A DNA stretch of 64,000 bases, taken from NCBI GenBank assembly GCA_046351135.1, contig JAXLZA010000015.1, forward strand, positions 62,001 through 126,000. The letters run 5' to 3'. Source of the DNA: UBA4427 sp046351135 (lineage in GTDB: Bacteria; Myxococcota_A; UBA9160; UBA4427). Positions 1 to 8,480 of this stretch are shown piece by piece; the stretch's first letter is position 1; each line of letters starts with the position of its first letter. The notes beneath the pieces were generated by a model, which made no database searches, was not told the origin of the DNA, and was given only the letters and a program-made list of their open reading frames with translations. The translations under genes and the position numbers were made by a program.

Positions 1-141
1 GAGGTCGAGTGCCTGCGACGGGCGCCGCTCGGTGATCCCACCGTCTTCGAGCTCTGCGGCTACCAGCTCTGCCTGCGTCGGACGGAAAGCGCACGCGTTC
101 GCGTGATCGATGCCGGGCCCCGGAACGGGGAGGCTGCATGA
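1..141 (+). CDS. feoA: FeoA ferrous iron transport protein A, C-terminal part
   Basis: The window opens inside this gene; 46 codons remain. FeoA is a small cytoplasmic SH3-like partner of the FeoB Fe(II) permease. The visible part contains RAPLGDP followed by a short strand and LRRTES, matching the usual FeoA C-terminal pattern (RAPLGDP...lsLR..EA). The TGA stop at 139-141 overlaps the ATG of feoB (ATGA at 138-141), so the two are almost certainly translated from one mRNA. The family match is from motif and context; the 5' end lies outside the window. Confidence 0.85.
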   Translation, partial: EVECLRRAPLGDPTVFELCGYQLCLRRTESARVRVIDAGPRNGEAA

Positions 142-2027
142 GCGGGGACCGCGTCTTCGCCCTGCTCGGCAGCCCGAACGCGGGGAAGACGACGCTCTTC
201 AATGCGCTGACCGGGCTGCGCGCCCGGGTCGGCAACTACCCCGGCGTCACCGTCGAGCGCCGCGAAGGTCCGCTCGAGCTCGGGGGGGTCTCCGCCCGGC
301 TGATCGATCTCCCCGGGACCTACGGGCTGACGCCGATCAGCGCCGACGAGGCGGTCGTGACCGACGTGCTCGCCGGCCGGGTCGAGGGGGTCGACCGACC
401 CGACGCCCTGATCCTCGTCGCCGACGCCTGCTCCCTCCCCCGCAGCCTCCCCTTTCTCGGCGAGGCGCTGCGGCTCGGGCGGCCGGCCTGCGTCGTGCTG
501 ACGATGCTCGACGAGCTCGCCGCCCGGGGCGGGAAGCTCGACCTCGCGCGGCTCGAGGCGGCGCTCGGGGTCCCGGTCGTCGGCGTCGTCGGCCACCGCG
601 GCCGCGGCCTCGACCGACTGCGCGCGCTGCTCGCCCGCCCGGAGGACTGGTCGCACCCGCCGATCCTCCCGCCCGAGGACCGCCGGGAGCGCGAGGCCTG
701 GGCCGACTCGATCGCCGCCCACGTGATCGAGACCCGCCCCGCGCGCCACCGCCTGACGGAGCGGGTCGACGGGATCGTGCTCCATCCGATCTGGGGCTCG
801 CTGCTCTTCGTGCTCGTCATGCTGACCTTCTTCCAGCTGATCTTCCGCTGGGCCGGCCCCGCGATGGACGCGATCGACGGCCTCGTCGCGGCGCTCGCGA
901 CCACCGCCCGGGCGAGCCTGCCCTCCGGCTGGGTCGCGGACCTCGTCGCCGACGGGCTGATCGCCGGCGTCGGCTCGGTCGTCATCTTCGTGCCCCAGAT
1001 CGCGATCCTCTTCTCGCTCCTCTATCTCCTCGAGGACCTCGGCTACATGGCCCGGGCCGCCTTCGTGATCGATCGCGCAATGGGGCGGATCGGGCTCGAG
1101 GGGCGATCGTTCGTGGCGCTGCTCTCGTCGTACGCCTGCGCGGTCCCGGGGATCATGGCGACGCGCACGATCCCCTCGCCCCGGGATCGGCTGGTCACGA
1201 TCCTCGTGGCGCCGCTCATGACCTGCTCGGCGCGGCTGCCGGTCTACACGCTGCTGATCAGCGCCTTCGTGCCGGATCGCGCGGTGCTCGGGCCGCTGCG
1301 GCTGCAGGGGCTCGTGCTGCTCGCGCTCTACGTCGGTGGGGCGACGGCGGCGCTCGCGGTCGCGGCGATCATCCAGAAGACCCTCGTTCCGGGCGACGGG
1401 CTCCCTTTCACGATGGAGCTCCCGACCTATCGCCGGCCGACCTTCCTGCTCTGGGCCTCGCAGGTCCTCTCGAGCGTGCGCGCGTTCCTGCGCCGGGCGG
1501 GGACGATCATCCTGCTGGCGACGGTGGCGCTCTGGCTGCTCCTCAACTTCCCGCGCGTCGAGCCGCCGCCCGGCCTCGAGCCCCGCGCCGCCTCCGCCTA
1601 CCGCCTCGAGCACAGCGCCGGCGGCCGCCTCGGCCACGCCCTCGAGCCCCTGATCGCCCCCCTCGGCTTCGACTGGAAGATCGGCGTCGGGCTCGTCGCG
1701 AGCCTCGCCGCCCGGGAGATCCTCGTCGCGACCCTGGCCCAGATCTACGCGACCGGCGGCGACGAGGGGGCCTCGCTGCGCGACGCGCTGCGGGCCGACC
1801 GCCATCCGGACACGGGCCTGCCGGTCTTCACCCCGGCGACGGTCGGGGCCCTGCTCGTGTTCTTCGTGTTCGCGCTGCAGTGCACCTCGACGATCGCGAT
1901 CATGCGGCGCGAGACGAACTCCTGGCGCTGGCCCGCCTTCGCCTTCGGCTACCTCTTCGCCCTGGCCTACGGCGCGAGCTTCCTGACCTATCGCGTGATC
2001 GGCCATCTGGTCGGAGCGTCGGCTTGA
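138..2027 (+). CDS. feoB: FeoB ferrous iron permease with N-terminal G domain
   Basis: Inner-membrane Fe(II) uptake protein. The N-terminus is a GTPase domain: G1 GSPNAGKTT (about residues 11-19), G3 DLPG (about 57-60) and a G4-like TMLD in place of the usual NxxD-type motif. A helical linker follows, then the polytopic membrane half with Gate-like segments, including the conserved cysteine in SSYACAVPGIMATRTI and a second cysteine in APLMTCSARLPVY. At 629 residues it is shorter than the common 700-770, mainly because the C-terminal cytoplasmic part is short. The start overlaps the feoA stop, so feoAB is an operon. Fur regulation is usual for the family but any Fur box would lie upstream of the window. 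Confidence 0.93.
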   Translation: MSGDRVFALLGSPNAGKTTLFNALTGLRARVGNYPGVTVERREGPLELGGVSARLIDLPGTYGLTPISADEAVVTDVLAGRVEGVDRPDALILVADACSLPRSLPFLGEALRLGRPACVVLTMLDELAARGGKLDLARLEAALGVPVVGVVGHRGRGLDRLRALLARPEDWSHPPILPPEDRREREAWADSIAAHVIETRPARHRLTERVDGIVLHPIWGSLLFVLVMLTFFQLIFRWAGPAMDAIDGLVAALATTARASLPSGWVADLVADGLIAGVGSVVIFVPQIAILFSLLYLLEDLGYMARAAFVIDRAMGRIGLEGRSFVALLSSYACAVPGIMATRTIPSPRDRLVTILVAPLMTCSARLPVYTLLISAFVPDRAVLGPLRLQGLVLLALYVGGATAALAVAAIIQKTLVPGDGLPFTMELPTYRRPTFLLWASQVLSSVRAFLRRAGTIILLATVALWLLLNFPRVEPPPGLEPRAASAYRLEHSAGGRLGHALEPLIAPLGFDWKIGVGLVASLAAREILVATLAQIYATGGDEGASLRDALRADRHPDTGLPVFTPATVGALLVFFVFALQCTSTIAIMRRETNSWRWPAFAFGYLFALAYGASFLTYRVIGHLVGASA

Positions 2028-2095
2028 GCGCGGCGGAGCGGGGACCGGGAGCCCGCGGTGCCCGATCGAAGGCCCGGGCGCCGGGGCCGATCGGC

Positions 2096-2101
2096 TATCG
2101 T
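2096..2101 (+). promoter_or_regulatory. putative leaderless -10 element (TATCGT)
   Basis: TATCGT lies exactly 6 nt before the ATG at 2108, and no Shine-Dalgarno sequence is visible. A transcript started from this hexamer would begin at or next to the A of the start codon. No convincing -35 is visible. It belongs to a recurring pattern in this window. Confidence 0.4.
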
Positions 2102-2107
2102 GCGGCC

Positions 2108-2968
2108 ATGCTTCGCACGCGCCCCGTCCTCGCCCTGCTCGCGCTCGCCGCCCTCGTGCCGATCGCCCTCGCGACCGGCTGTGCGAGCCAGCCCCACCGC
2201 CATTCGATCATCGACCGGGCCGGCATGCAGGTCGATCTCGTCCGCTATGCCCGCGGCTTCAAGACCGAGCCCCAGGGCTTCTCCCATCCCGCGATCATCT
2301 CGAAGGAGCGCCTGACCCACATCCTCGGCGCCATCGAGATCGAGTCGCGGGAGAAGAAGGGCGCCGCGACGATCCGCCAGCCGGGCATCCATGCCGACAT
2401 GGTCGTGCCGATCGCCGCGGCGCTCTCGGAGGCCCTGCGCCAGGCGGGCCCCGACGAGGAGGTCGGGATCAAGGCCGTCCGCAAGGAGCGCAGCCTCGGG
2501 ATCTTCCACACGAAGTACCTGACCACGCTGCTCGCCTGGGTGAAGGGCAGCTCTCTCTACATCCAGCTCCACCGCTCCGAATGGCTGATTCCCCAGGCGA
2601 AGGAGAGCAAGCCCCTGCCCGAGCCGATGCGCGACACGCGGCCGATGGACTTCCGGATCGTCTCCGGGGAGCATCTCTTCTTCGCCGGTCCCCAGACCCT
2701 CGAGATCGACTTCCAGAACGACGTGTTCCGGACCGCCTATCATCTCCCGGGCTCGACCGGCGGCGAGAAGGTCCGGCGCGAGGTCCTGATGGAAGCCCCG
2801 ATTCCCGCGGCGGAGCGCAAGAGCGCGGAAGATTCCGGCGTCCGGCTCGACCAGCTGAACCCCGAGCAGCTCCGCGCGCTGGCCGATCTCGAGGAGGATC
2901 GCCGCTCGGGACGCATCACCGAGCAGGCCTATCAGAAGGCCCGCCGCGAGCTGCTGCGACCCCGCTGA
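2108..2968 (+). CDS. putative lipoprotein with C-terminal SHOCT-like segment
   Basis: Unrecognised 286-residue protein. The N-terminus is a lipoprotein signal: a hydrophobic stretch ending in a lipobox-like LATGC with the cysteine near residue 23, so it is probably anchored in an envelope membrane. The middle part resembles no family I can name and has a KGSSLYIQLHRSEW strand region. The last about 35 residues (LADLEEDRRSGRITEQAYQKAR) look like a SHOCT-type helical hairpin. It stands 80 nt after feoB without overlap and appears to have its own leaderless promoter, so linkage to iron uptake is not implied. Confidence 0.75.
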   Translation: MLRTRPVLALLALAALVPIALATGCASQPHRHSIIDRAGMQVDLVRYARGFKTEPQGFSHPAIISKERLTHILGAIEIESREKKGAATIRQPGIHADMVVPIAAALSEALRQAGPDEEVGIKAVRKERSLGIFHTKYLTTLLAWVKGSSLYIQLHRSEWLIPQAKESKPLPEPMRDTRPMDFRIVSGEHLFFAGPQTLEIDFQNDVFRTAYHLPGSTGGEKVRREVLMEAPIPAAERKSAEDSGVRLDQLNPEQLRALADLEEDRRSGRITEQAYQKARRELLRPR

Positions 2969-3049
2969 GACCCGCTCTCAAGCCGGATCCCCCGGGTCCC
3001 GAAGATTCCACGGACCTCCCGATTCCCCGCCCCCCGGAGACTTCGCCCG

Positions 3050-6000
3050 ATGACCTATCTGCTGCAAGCCATCGCCATCGCCGTGCTGGCCGTCCTGGGC
3101 CTGCGCCTGCCGAAGGGCGCGACCCGCGATCGGCTCTTCACCGCGCTCAAGGCCTGGACGACGGTCGTGTGCTTCTGGGCCCTGCTCGCCCACCCGATGA
3201 AGAACGAGGCGGGCGAGGAGGTCATCGCGCTCCAGCTGATCGCCGAGATCCTGGGCAAGGTCGATCCCGGGACCTTCTGGCTCTTCGTCGGCCTCGCGAC
3301 CGGCATCAAGGTCGTCGGCATGCTCTCCTCGATGTGGCGCTGGAAGCTGATGCTCGTCGGCCAGGGCATCGAGCTCCCCTTCAAGCACATCTTCGGGTCC
3401 TTCCTGATCGGCCGCGCGATCGGGACCTTCCTCCCCTCCACCGCCGGCCTCGACGGCTACACCCTCTTCGACGCCGCCCGCTGGAGCGGCCGCTCGGTCG
3501 AGGTCACCGCCGCGAAGTTCGTCGAGAAGGTCTGCGGCTTCTCCGGCGTCTTCATGACCTTCCTCGCGACGCTGCCCTTCGGCATCGCGATCTTCGGCGA
3601 CAACGCGCGCTTCTTCGCCCTCGCCTCGGTCCCGATCGCGGCGGGCGTGATCGGCGGCCTCGTCGTCACGCTGCTCTTCCCGGGCTTCGTCCAGTGGATC
3701 CTCGCGAACGTCCCGATCCCCGCGAAGCAGCGCATCACCGGCCTCGTCTCGCGCATCTCGAACTCCGCCGCCGCCTATCGCTCGCGACCGGGGCTCGTCC
3801 TCCAGATCCTCTTCCTCTCCTTCCTCGTCCACTTCACGACCGCCGCGATGTACTACTTCACCGCGATCGCGATCGGCGCCAGCGGCGCGGACTTCTGGGA
3901 GGTGACCTTCGGGTCGTCGATCCAGATCTTCGTGACGGTGATCTCGCCCTTCACGATCGCCGGCGAGGGGATCCGCGAGGCGGCGCAGTACGTGCTCCTG
4001 AAGGAGCAGATCGGCGGCGCCGAGGCGATCGTCTCGGCGGCGCTCGGCTTCTGGGCGGCGGAAGCGCCGACGATGCTGGGCTTCCTGTTCTGGTGGGCCC
4101 GGGGCGCCGACTATCGTCCCGCCTTCGCCCGGGTCGATGGCCAGCAGGTCGACTACGATCTCGCGGCGCGCGAGGCGACCTCCCTCGAAGAGGACGTCGA
4201 CGTCACCGCCGGCCCCGTCGCCGCGACGCCGCTCGGCGAGCGCCTCTGGCGCAGCGCCTCGGCGGGCTGCTTCGCGGGCATCGTCGCGGGGCTCGTGCTC
4301 GGCTTCGGCGAGGCCGTCGTGATCGCCCGCGGCGGGCTCGGGACCGACGCGCAGGTCTTCTGGTACGGACCGCTGATGTGGGCCGCGGTGCTGGGCGGGC
4401 TCTCGATCCTGGGCGGGCTCTTCCTGGCGGTGCTCCCGATGGATCGGGAGGAGATCGGGAGCTGGGTCCCGCGGCTCGGGCTCGGGGCCTGCCTCGTGCC
4501 GTTCGGGCTCTTCGTCGTGCTGTTCCGGCTGCGCCGCGACGTCTACCTCGAGCAGATGCCGCCGCTGCCCGTGCTGCTCGGCGTGCTCGCCGGCGGCGCC
4601 CTGCTGCTCGTGCTCATCCTCGGGCCGCTGCGGCTCCTGCTCGCACCGATCGCGGCGCGCCTCGCGACGCCGCTCGCGCCGATCGCCGCGCTGCTCCTCG
4701 GCGTCGGCGGGCTCGGCGGCGCGCTCTCGCTCGCCTACGCGCCGCCCACGCAGCCCGCGCCCGCGAAGCGCGCGATCGCGCCCGAGCTCGCGAACCGGCC
4801 GAACGTCATCCTCGTCATGGTCGACACGCTGCGCGCCGACCATCTCTCGTGTTATGGCGCGGAGATCCGGACGCCGAACCTCTGCCGCCTCGCCGAAGAG
4901 GGCACCCTCTACCGGGCCTTCTCCCACGCCTCGTGGACCAAGCCCGCCACTGCCTCGCTCCTCTCCTCGACCGTCCCGTCGACCCACCGCGCGATGTCGA
5001 AGCCCGCGTCCCTCTCCGGGGAGCTGACGCTCGTCTCCGAGGCGATGCAGCAGGGCGGCTACACGACGGCGGGCATCGTCTCGAACGTGAACCTGGCCGA
5101 GAGCTTCGGCTTCGACCAGGGCTACGACGACTACTACTACCTCGCCCCCGACTACATCGCGGGGGCCCGCGAGTCGAGCTCGAAGCTCATCGTCTACCAG
5201 CTCGTCCGGCAGGTGGTGCTCGGGGTGCTCGGCGGCAAGAAGATCCGGTTCAACGACTACTATCAGGACTCCCGGGTCGTGAACCAGACGGCCTTCGAGT
5301 GGCTCGACGCGCGCGGCGACGAGCGCTTCTTCCTCTTCCTCCACTACATGGATCCCCACGATCCCTACTTCGAGCATCCGTACAACGGCGTCGGCATCGC
5401 CCGCGTCTCGATGCCCGAGCCGGATCCGAAGCTCACCGAGCGCCTCGCCTCGCTCTACCGCGGCGAAATCGAGTACCTCGACGTCCAGTTCGGCGAGCTG
5501 CTCGCGAAGCTCGAGGCGATGGGCGTCTACGACGACACCGTCATCGCGCTGACCGCCGACCACGGCGAGGAGTTCAACGACCACGGCGGCTTCTGGCACG
5601 GCCTCACGCTCTACGACGAGCAGATCCACGTCCCGCTGCTGATCAAGTGGTCGCGCCACGAGGGCCCGCCCGCGGAGCGCGTCGCGACCGGCCTCGCCCG
5701 CTCGATCGACGTCGCGCCGACGCTGCTCGGGGCGGCGGGGATCGCGGTGCCCGGGTCGATGCAGGGCGTCGACCTGCGCCGGCCCTTCGCCGAGCGGGCG
5801 GAGAAGGACCGCCAGGTCTTCTCCGAGGAGGACCACGAGGGCAACGTCCTCTGGTCGCTCCGGACCGAGGAGGAGAAGCTGATCGTCGCCAACGAGCACA
5901 ATCCCCGCGGTCTCCCGCCGCGGGCCTACTTCGACGTCGCGAACGACCCCGGCGAGACCGACCCCTTCAGCGAGCCCGACGCCGAGGCGCGGCTCGAGGA

Positions 6001-6130
6001 GATGGCCCGGCTCCAGCGCCTCGCGGCCGAGGGCAAGGCGGTCACCGGCGGAGCGGCCGAGATGTCGCGCGAGGACTGCGAGCGGCTGCGCGTGCTCGGC
6101 TACGTGGAGAGCTGCGAAGGCACGAAATGA
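3050..6130 (+). CDS. fusion of LPG-synthase-type flippase membrane domain and sulfatase/phosphoglycerol-transferase-like domain
   Basis: A 1026-residue fusion. Residues 1 to about 340 look like the polytopic domain of the lysylphosphatidylglycerol synthase/flippase-like family (motif region RWKLMLVGQGIELPFKHIFGS...FLPSTAGLDGY). Several further membrane segments (about 400-580) lead into an alkaline-phosphatase-superfamily domain from about residue 583: NVILVMVDTLRADHLSCYG (metal Asp), then SWTKPATAS at the nucleophile position, HYMDPHDPY, and TADHGEEFNDHG (metal ligands). The nucleophile site has Thr/Ser and no C-x-P-x-R, so formylglycine sulfatase chemistry is unlikely; phospho- or phosphoglycerol-transfer to a lipid or glycan is an alternative. 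The ATG follows GGAG at good spacing. Substrate unknown. Confidence 0.8.
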   Translation: MTYLLQAIAIAVLAVLGLRLPKGATRDRLFTALKAWTTVVCFWALLAHPMKNEAGEEVIALQLIAEILGKVDPGTFWLFVGLATGIKVVGMLSSMWRWKLMLVGQGIELPFKHIFGSFLIGRAIGTFLPSTAGLDGYTLFDAARWSGRSVEVTAAKFVEKVCGFSGVFMTFLATLPFGIAIFGDNARFFALASVPIAAGVIGGLVVTLLFPGFVQWILANVPIPAKQRITGLVSRISNSAAAYRSRPGLVLQILFLSFLVHFTTAAMYYFTAIAIGASGADFWEVTFGSSIQIFVTVISPFTIAGEGIREAAQYVLLKEQIGGAEAIVSAALGFWAAEAPTMLGFLFWWARGADYRPAFARVDGQQVDYDLAAREATSLEEDVDVTAGPVAATPLGERLWRSASAGCFAGIVAGLVLGFGEAVVIARGGLGTDAQVFWYGPLMWAAVLGGLSILGGLFLAVLPMDREEIGSWVPRLGLGACLVPFGLFVVLFRLRRDVYLEQMPPLPVLLGVLAGGALLLVLILGPLRLLLAPIAARLATPLAPIAALLLGVGGLGGALSLAYAPPTQPAPAKRAIAPELANRPNVILVMVDTLRADHLSCYGAEIRTPNLCRLAEEGTLYRAFSHASWTKPATASLLSSTVPSTHRAMSKPASLSGELTLVSEAMQQGGYTTAGIVSNVNLAESFGFDQGYDDYYYLAPDYIAGARESSSKLIVYQLVRQVVLGVLGGKKIRFNDYYQDSRVVNQTAFEWLDARGDERFFLFLHYMDPHDPYFEHPYNGVGIARVSMPEPDPKLTERLASLYRGEIEYLDVQFGELLAKLEAMGVYDDTVIALTADHGEEFNDHGGFWHGLTLYDEQIHVPLLIKWSRHEGPPAERVATGLARSIDVAPTLLGAAGIAVPGSMQGVDLRRPFAERAEKDRQVFSEEDHEGNVLWSLRTEEEKLIVANEHNPRGLPPRAYFDVANDPGETDPFSEPDAEARLEEMARLQRLAAEGKAVTGGAAEMSREDCERLRVLGYVESCEGTK

Positions 6131-6350
6131 GCGCCGGGCCGGCGGACGGTCCCGGGCGGGAACGACGCCCGATCCGAGACCGCTCGCCTCGGGAAACCGG
6201 ACGCGGGCGTGCGGCATTCCAAGCACCGGGGCCCGGCCCGACCCGGTGGAGACGGAGAGCGCTCGAGCGCGCGACCGCGACCGAGCGAACGAGACCGACC
6301 GAGACCCCCAACGCGATCCGGGTCGAGCCCGGACGAAGGAGAGACCGACG

Positions 6351-6848
6351 ATGGTGAGACCGACGATGCGGACCCTGGGCTGGATGACGATCCTGATGCT
6401 GGCCTTCGCGGCCCCGGCCCTGGCGGACAGCCACGGGTCGAATGGCAAGGGCAAGGGCCAGTCGAAGAGCGCCGCCCCCGCCCAGAGCAGCTCGAGCCAG
6501 GGCACGACCCCGGGCAGCACCGGCCCGAGCGCCGAGCAGCGCGCCAAGATGGCCGACGCCCACGAGAAGATGGCGGCCTGCCTGCGCTCGAGCCGGCCGA
6601 TCAACGAGTGTCATGCCGAGATTGCGAAGGCCCACCACGCCACGGGCCACGGCTGCGACTGCGCCCACTGCGAGCACGGCGAGGGCAAGTGCACGAACGA
6701 AGGCGAAGGCTCGTGCGAGCGCGGCCACCACGGCGAAGGCCATCACGGCCATCACGGCGAAGGCCACGGCATGGGGACCAGCAAGACCGGCACCGCGCCG
6801 GCCACGACGCCGACCACGACCCCGACGACGGGCGGCGCGACCCAGTAG
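6351..6848 (+). CDS. small secreted His/Cys-rich protein, possible metal binder
   Basis: Start chosen at 6351 because GGAG lies about 9 nt upstream and the next residues form a signal peptide (about residues 6-25, ending FAAPALADSHG); an in-frame ATG at 6246 would add 35 Arg/Asp-rich residues before it. The mature 140 residues have a Ser/Gly/Lys-rich spacer, a helical stretch with two cysteines (ACLRSSRPINECHAEI), a His/Cys cluster (HGCDCAHCEHGEGKC) and repeats of HHGEGHHG, then a Thr/Pro-rich tail. The composition suggests binding of divalent metal ions outside the cytoplasm. I know no named family. It precedes mgtE but a hairpin separates them. Confidence 0.7.
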   Translation: MVRPTMRTLGWMTILMLAFAAPALADSHGSNGKGKGQSKSAAPAQSSSSQGTTPGSTGPSAEQRAKMADAHEKMAACLRSSRPINECHAEIAKAHHATGHGCDCAHCEHGEGKCTNEGEGSCERGHHGEGHHGHHGEGHGMGTSKTGTAPATTPTTTPTTGGATQ

Positions 6849-6858
6849 TCGGCCCGCG

Positions 6859-6894
6859 CCGGGATCGGTCGATCCTCGGGTCGACCGATCCCGG
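6859..6894 (+). terminator. strong hairpin, probable terminator
   Basis: A perfect 14-bp stem, CCGGGATCGGTCGA paired with TCGACCGATCCCGG around an 8-nt loop, begins 11 nt after the preceding stop codon. No T-run follows, so termination may be Rho-assisted or the hairpin may only protect the mRNA 3' end. Confidence 0.6.
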
Positions 6895-7023
6895 TGCACC
6901 GCCTTCCGCGTGCGGGCCCGGATCGCCGGGTCCGCATGCGCGCGCGAATCGCCTTCGCGGCCCGATCGGACGCTCAAGCGCGCGGCGCTGGCGGTCGACC
7001 GGTGTCCCGAGGTATCCCGATTC

Positions 7024-8367
7024 GTGGCCGAGCTCGCCCCGTCCCAGCTCTCCGAACTGCTCGACCGCGGCGACGAAGCCGCCATCCGCGCGCTGTTCGA
7101 CTCGCTCTCCGAGAGCGACCGGACCCACGCCGCGAGCCGCCTCCCCGCCCTCGAGCTCGGGCGCCTCCTCGACGTCCTCGGCTCGGAGGCCGCCGCCGGC
7201 CTGATCGAGGACCTGCCCGTCTCCCAGGCCGCCGCCGCCTTCGAAGAGGTCGAGCCCCACGCCGCCGCCGGGATCCTCGAGGCCCTCGCGAGCGACGACC
7301 GCGCCGACGTCATGGCCGAGGTCTACGAGGCCGACCGCCGGGCGATCCTCGCGGCCGCCCCGGTCGAGACCGCCCGCGAGGTCCGGGCGCTGCTCGCCTA
7401 CGACGCCGACACCGCCGGCGGCCTGATGCGAACCGAGTACGTGTCGCTGCGCTCGGACCAGTCGGTCGGGGCGGCGATCGACCAGATCCGGCGCGGGGCC
7501 GACGCCTACGCCGGCTATGCGATCCAGTACCTCTACGCCGTCGACGAGCAGGGCCGCCTCGAGGGGGTCGTCCCGCTGCGGGCGCTGCTGCTGGCCCGGG
7601 GCGAGGCGCGGCTCTCGGGCCTGATGGTGCGCGAGCCGGTCGTCTTCCGGGTCGAGGATCCGCTGCCGATCCTCGCCCAGGTCTTCCGCAAGCAGGGCTT
7701 CCTGGGGGCGCCCGTGGTCGACCGGGACGGCCGCCTCGTCGGGGTCGTCGAGCGGGCCGCCGTCGACGACGCGTCGATCGACGTCGCCGAGAGCGACCAC
7801 ATGAAGTCCCTGGGCATCGCGAGCGGCGAGGAGCTCCGCTCGATGCCGTGGGTCGAGCGGTCGCGGCGGCGGCTGGCCTGGCTGTCGGTGAACATCGTCC
7901 TGAACCTGTTCGCGGCCTCGGTCGTGGCGGCCTATCAGGACACGCTCCAGGCGGCGATCGCCCTCGCGGTCTTCCTGCCGATCATCTCCGACATGAGCGG
8001 CTGCTCGGGCAACCAGGCCGTCGCGGTCAGCCTGCGCGAGCTGTCCCTCGGCGTGGTCCGACCCGGCGAGCTGGCCCACGTCCTCTCGAAGGAGGCCCTC
8101 GTCGGGGTGCTCAACGGCCTGGCCCTCGGGACCATGCTGGCCCTGCTCGCCTGGGTCTGGCAGGGAAGCGCCGTCCTGGGCGCAGTCGTCGGCCTCGCCC
8201 TGGCGATCAACACGCTGCTCGCGGTCTCGATCGGCGGCACCACGCCGCTCGTCATCAAGCGCCTCGGCTGGGACCCCGCCCTCGCCTCGGGTCCGATCCT
8301 CACGACCCTGACCGACGTGTGCGGGTTCTTCCTGACGCTCCAGCTGGCGTCGAACCTGCTCCTCTGA
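7024..8367 (+). CDS. mgtE: MgtE-family magnesium transporter/channel
   Basis: Inner-membrane Mg2+ channel, 447 residues from a GTG start, which fits the family length; the open frame continues upstream but that part is Arg-rich and non-conserved. Order: N-terminal superhelical MgtE domain (FEEVEPHAAAGILEALASDDRADVMAEV, about residues 70-100), two CBS domains (about 125-260; e.g. VSLRSDQSVGAAIDQIR and VVFRVEDPLPILAQVF), then five membrane helices from about 280 with PIISDMSGCSGNQAVAVSLREL, the pore-lining region. It lacks a strong Shine-Dalgarno (GAGG at 11 nt). Riboswitch-type control is common for mgtE but I see no recognisable element in the 175-nt leader. Confidence 0.9.
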   Translation: MAELAPSQLSELLDRGDEAAIRALFDSLSESDRTHAASRLPALELGRLLDVLGSEAAAGLIEDLPVSQAAAAFEEVEPHAAAGILEALASDDRADVMAEVYEADRRAILAAAPVETAREVRALLAYDADTAGGLMRTEYVSLRSDQSVGAAIDQIRRGADAYAGYAIQYLYAVDEQGRLEGVVPLRALLLARGEARLSGLMVREPVVFRVEDPLPILAQVFRKQGFLGAPVVDRDGRLVGVVERAAVDDASIDVAESDHMKSLGIASGEELRSMPWVERSRRRLAWLSVNIVLNLFAASVVAAYQDTLQAAIALAVFLPIISDMSGCSGNQAVAVSLRELSLGVVRPGELAHVLSKEALVGVLNGLALGTMLALLAWVWQGSAVLGAVVGLALAINTLLAVSIGGTTPLVIKRLGWDPALASGPILTTLTDVCGFFLTLQLASNLLL

Positions 8368-8480
8368 GGGACGCCCGGGGAGCGGCGAGGATTGCGCAGG
8401 CCGGGCCGAGCGCCGATCTTTCGCCCTCCAGACCCTTCCCCACGTCCGCCCTGCGAGTCGTCCTGCTGTGAGATGAGCTC

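Noticed and set aside
60..2006. Long minus-strand open frame opposite feoB
   Set aside because: Composition is Arg/Gly/Glu-rich without motifs, as expected for the antisense frame of a GC-rich gene; feoB has clear motifs.
2978..6604. 1208-codon minus-strand open frame opposite the sulfatase fusion
   Set aside because: Low-complexity Arg/Glu/Ala composition and no domain; a shadow of high third-position GC.
8374..8480. Possible Mg-responsive leader or terminator between mgtE and the PP2C gene
   Set aside because: No stable hairpin or recognisable riboswitch core was found in this 107-bp gap.
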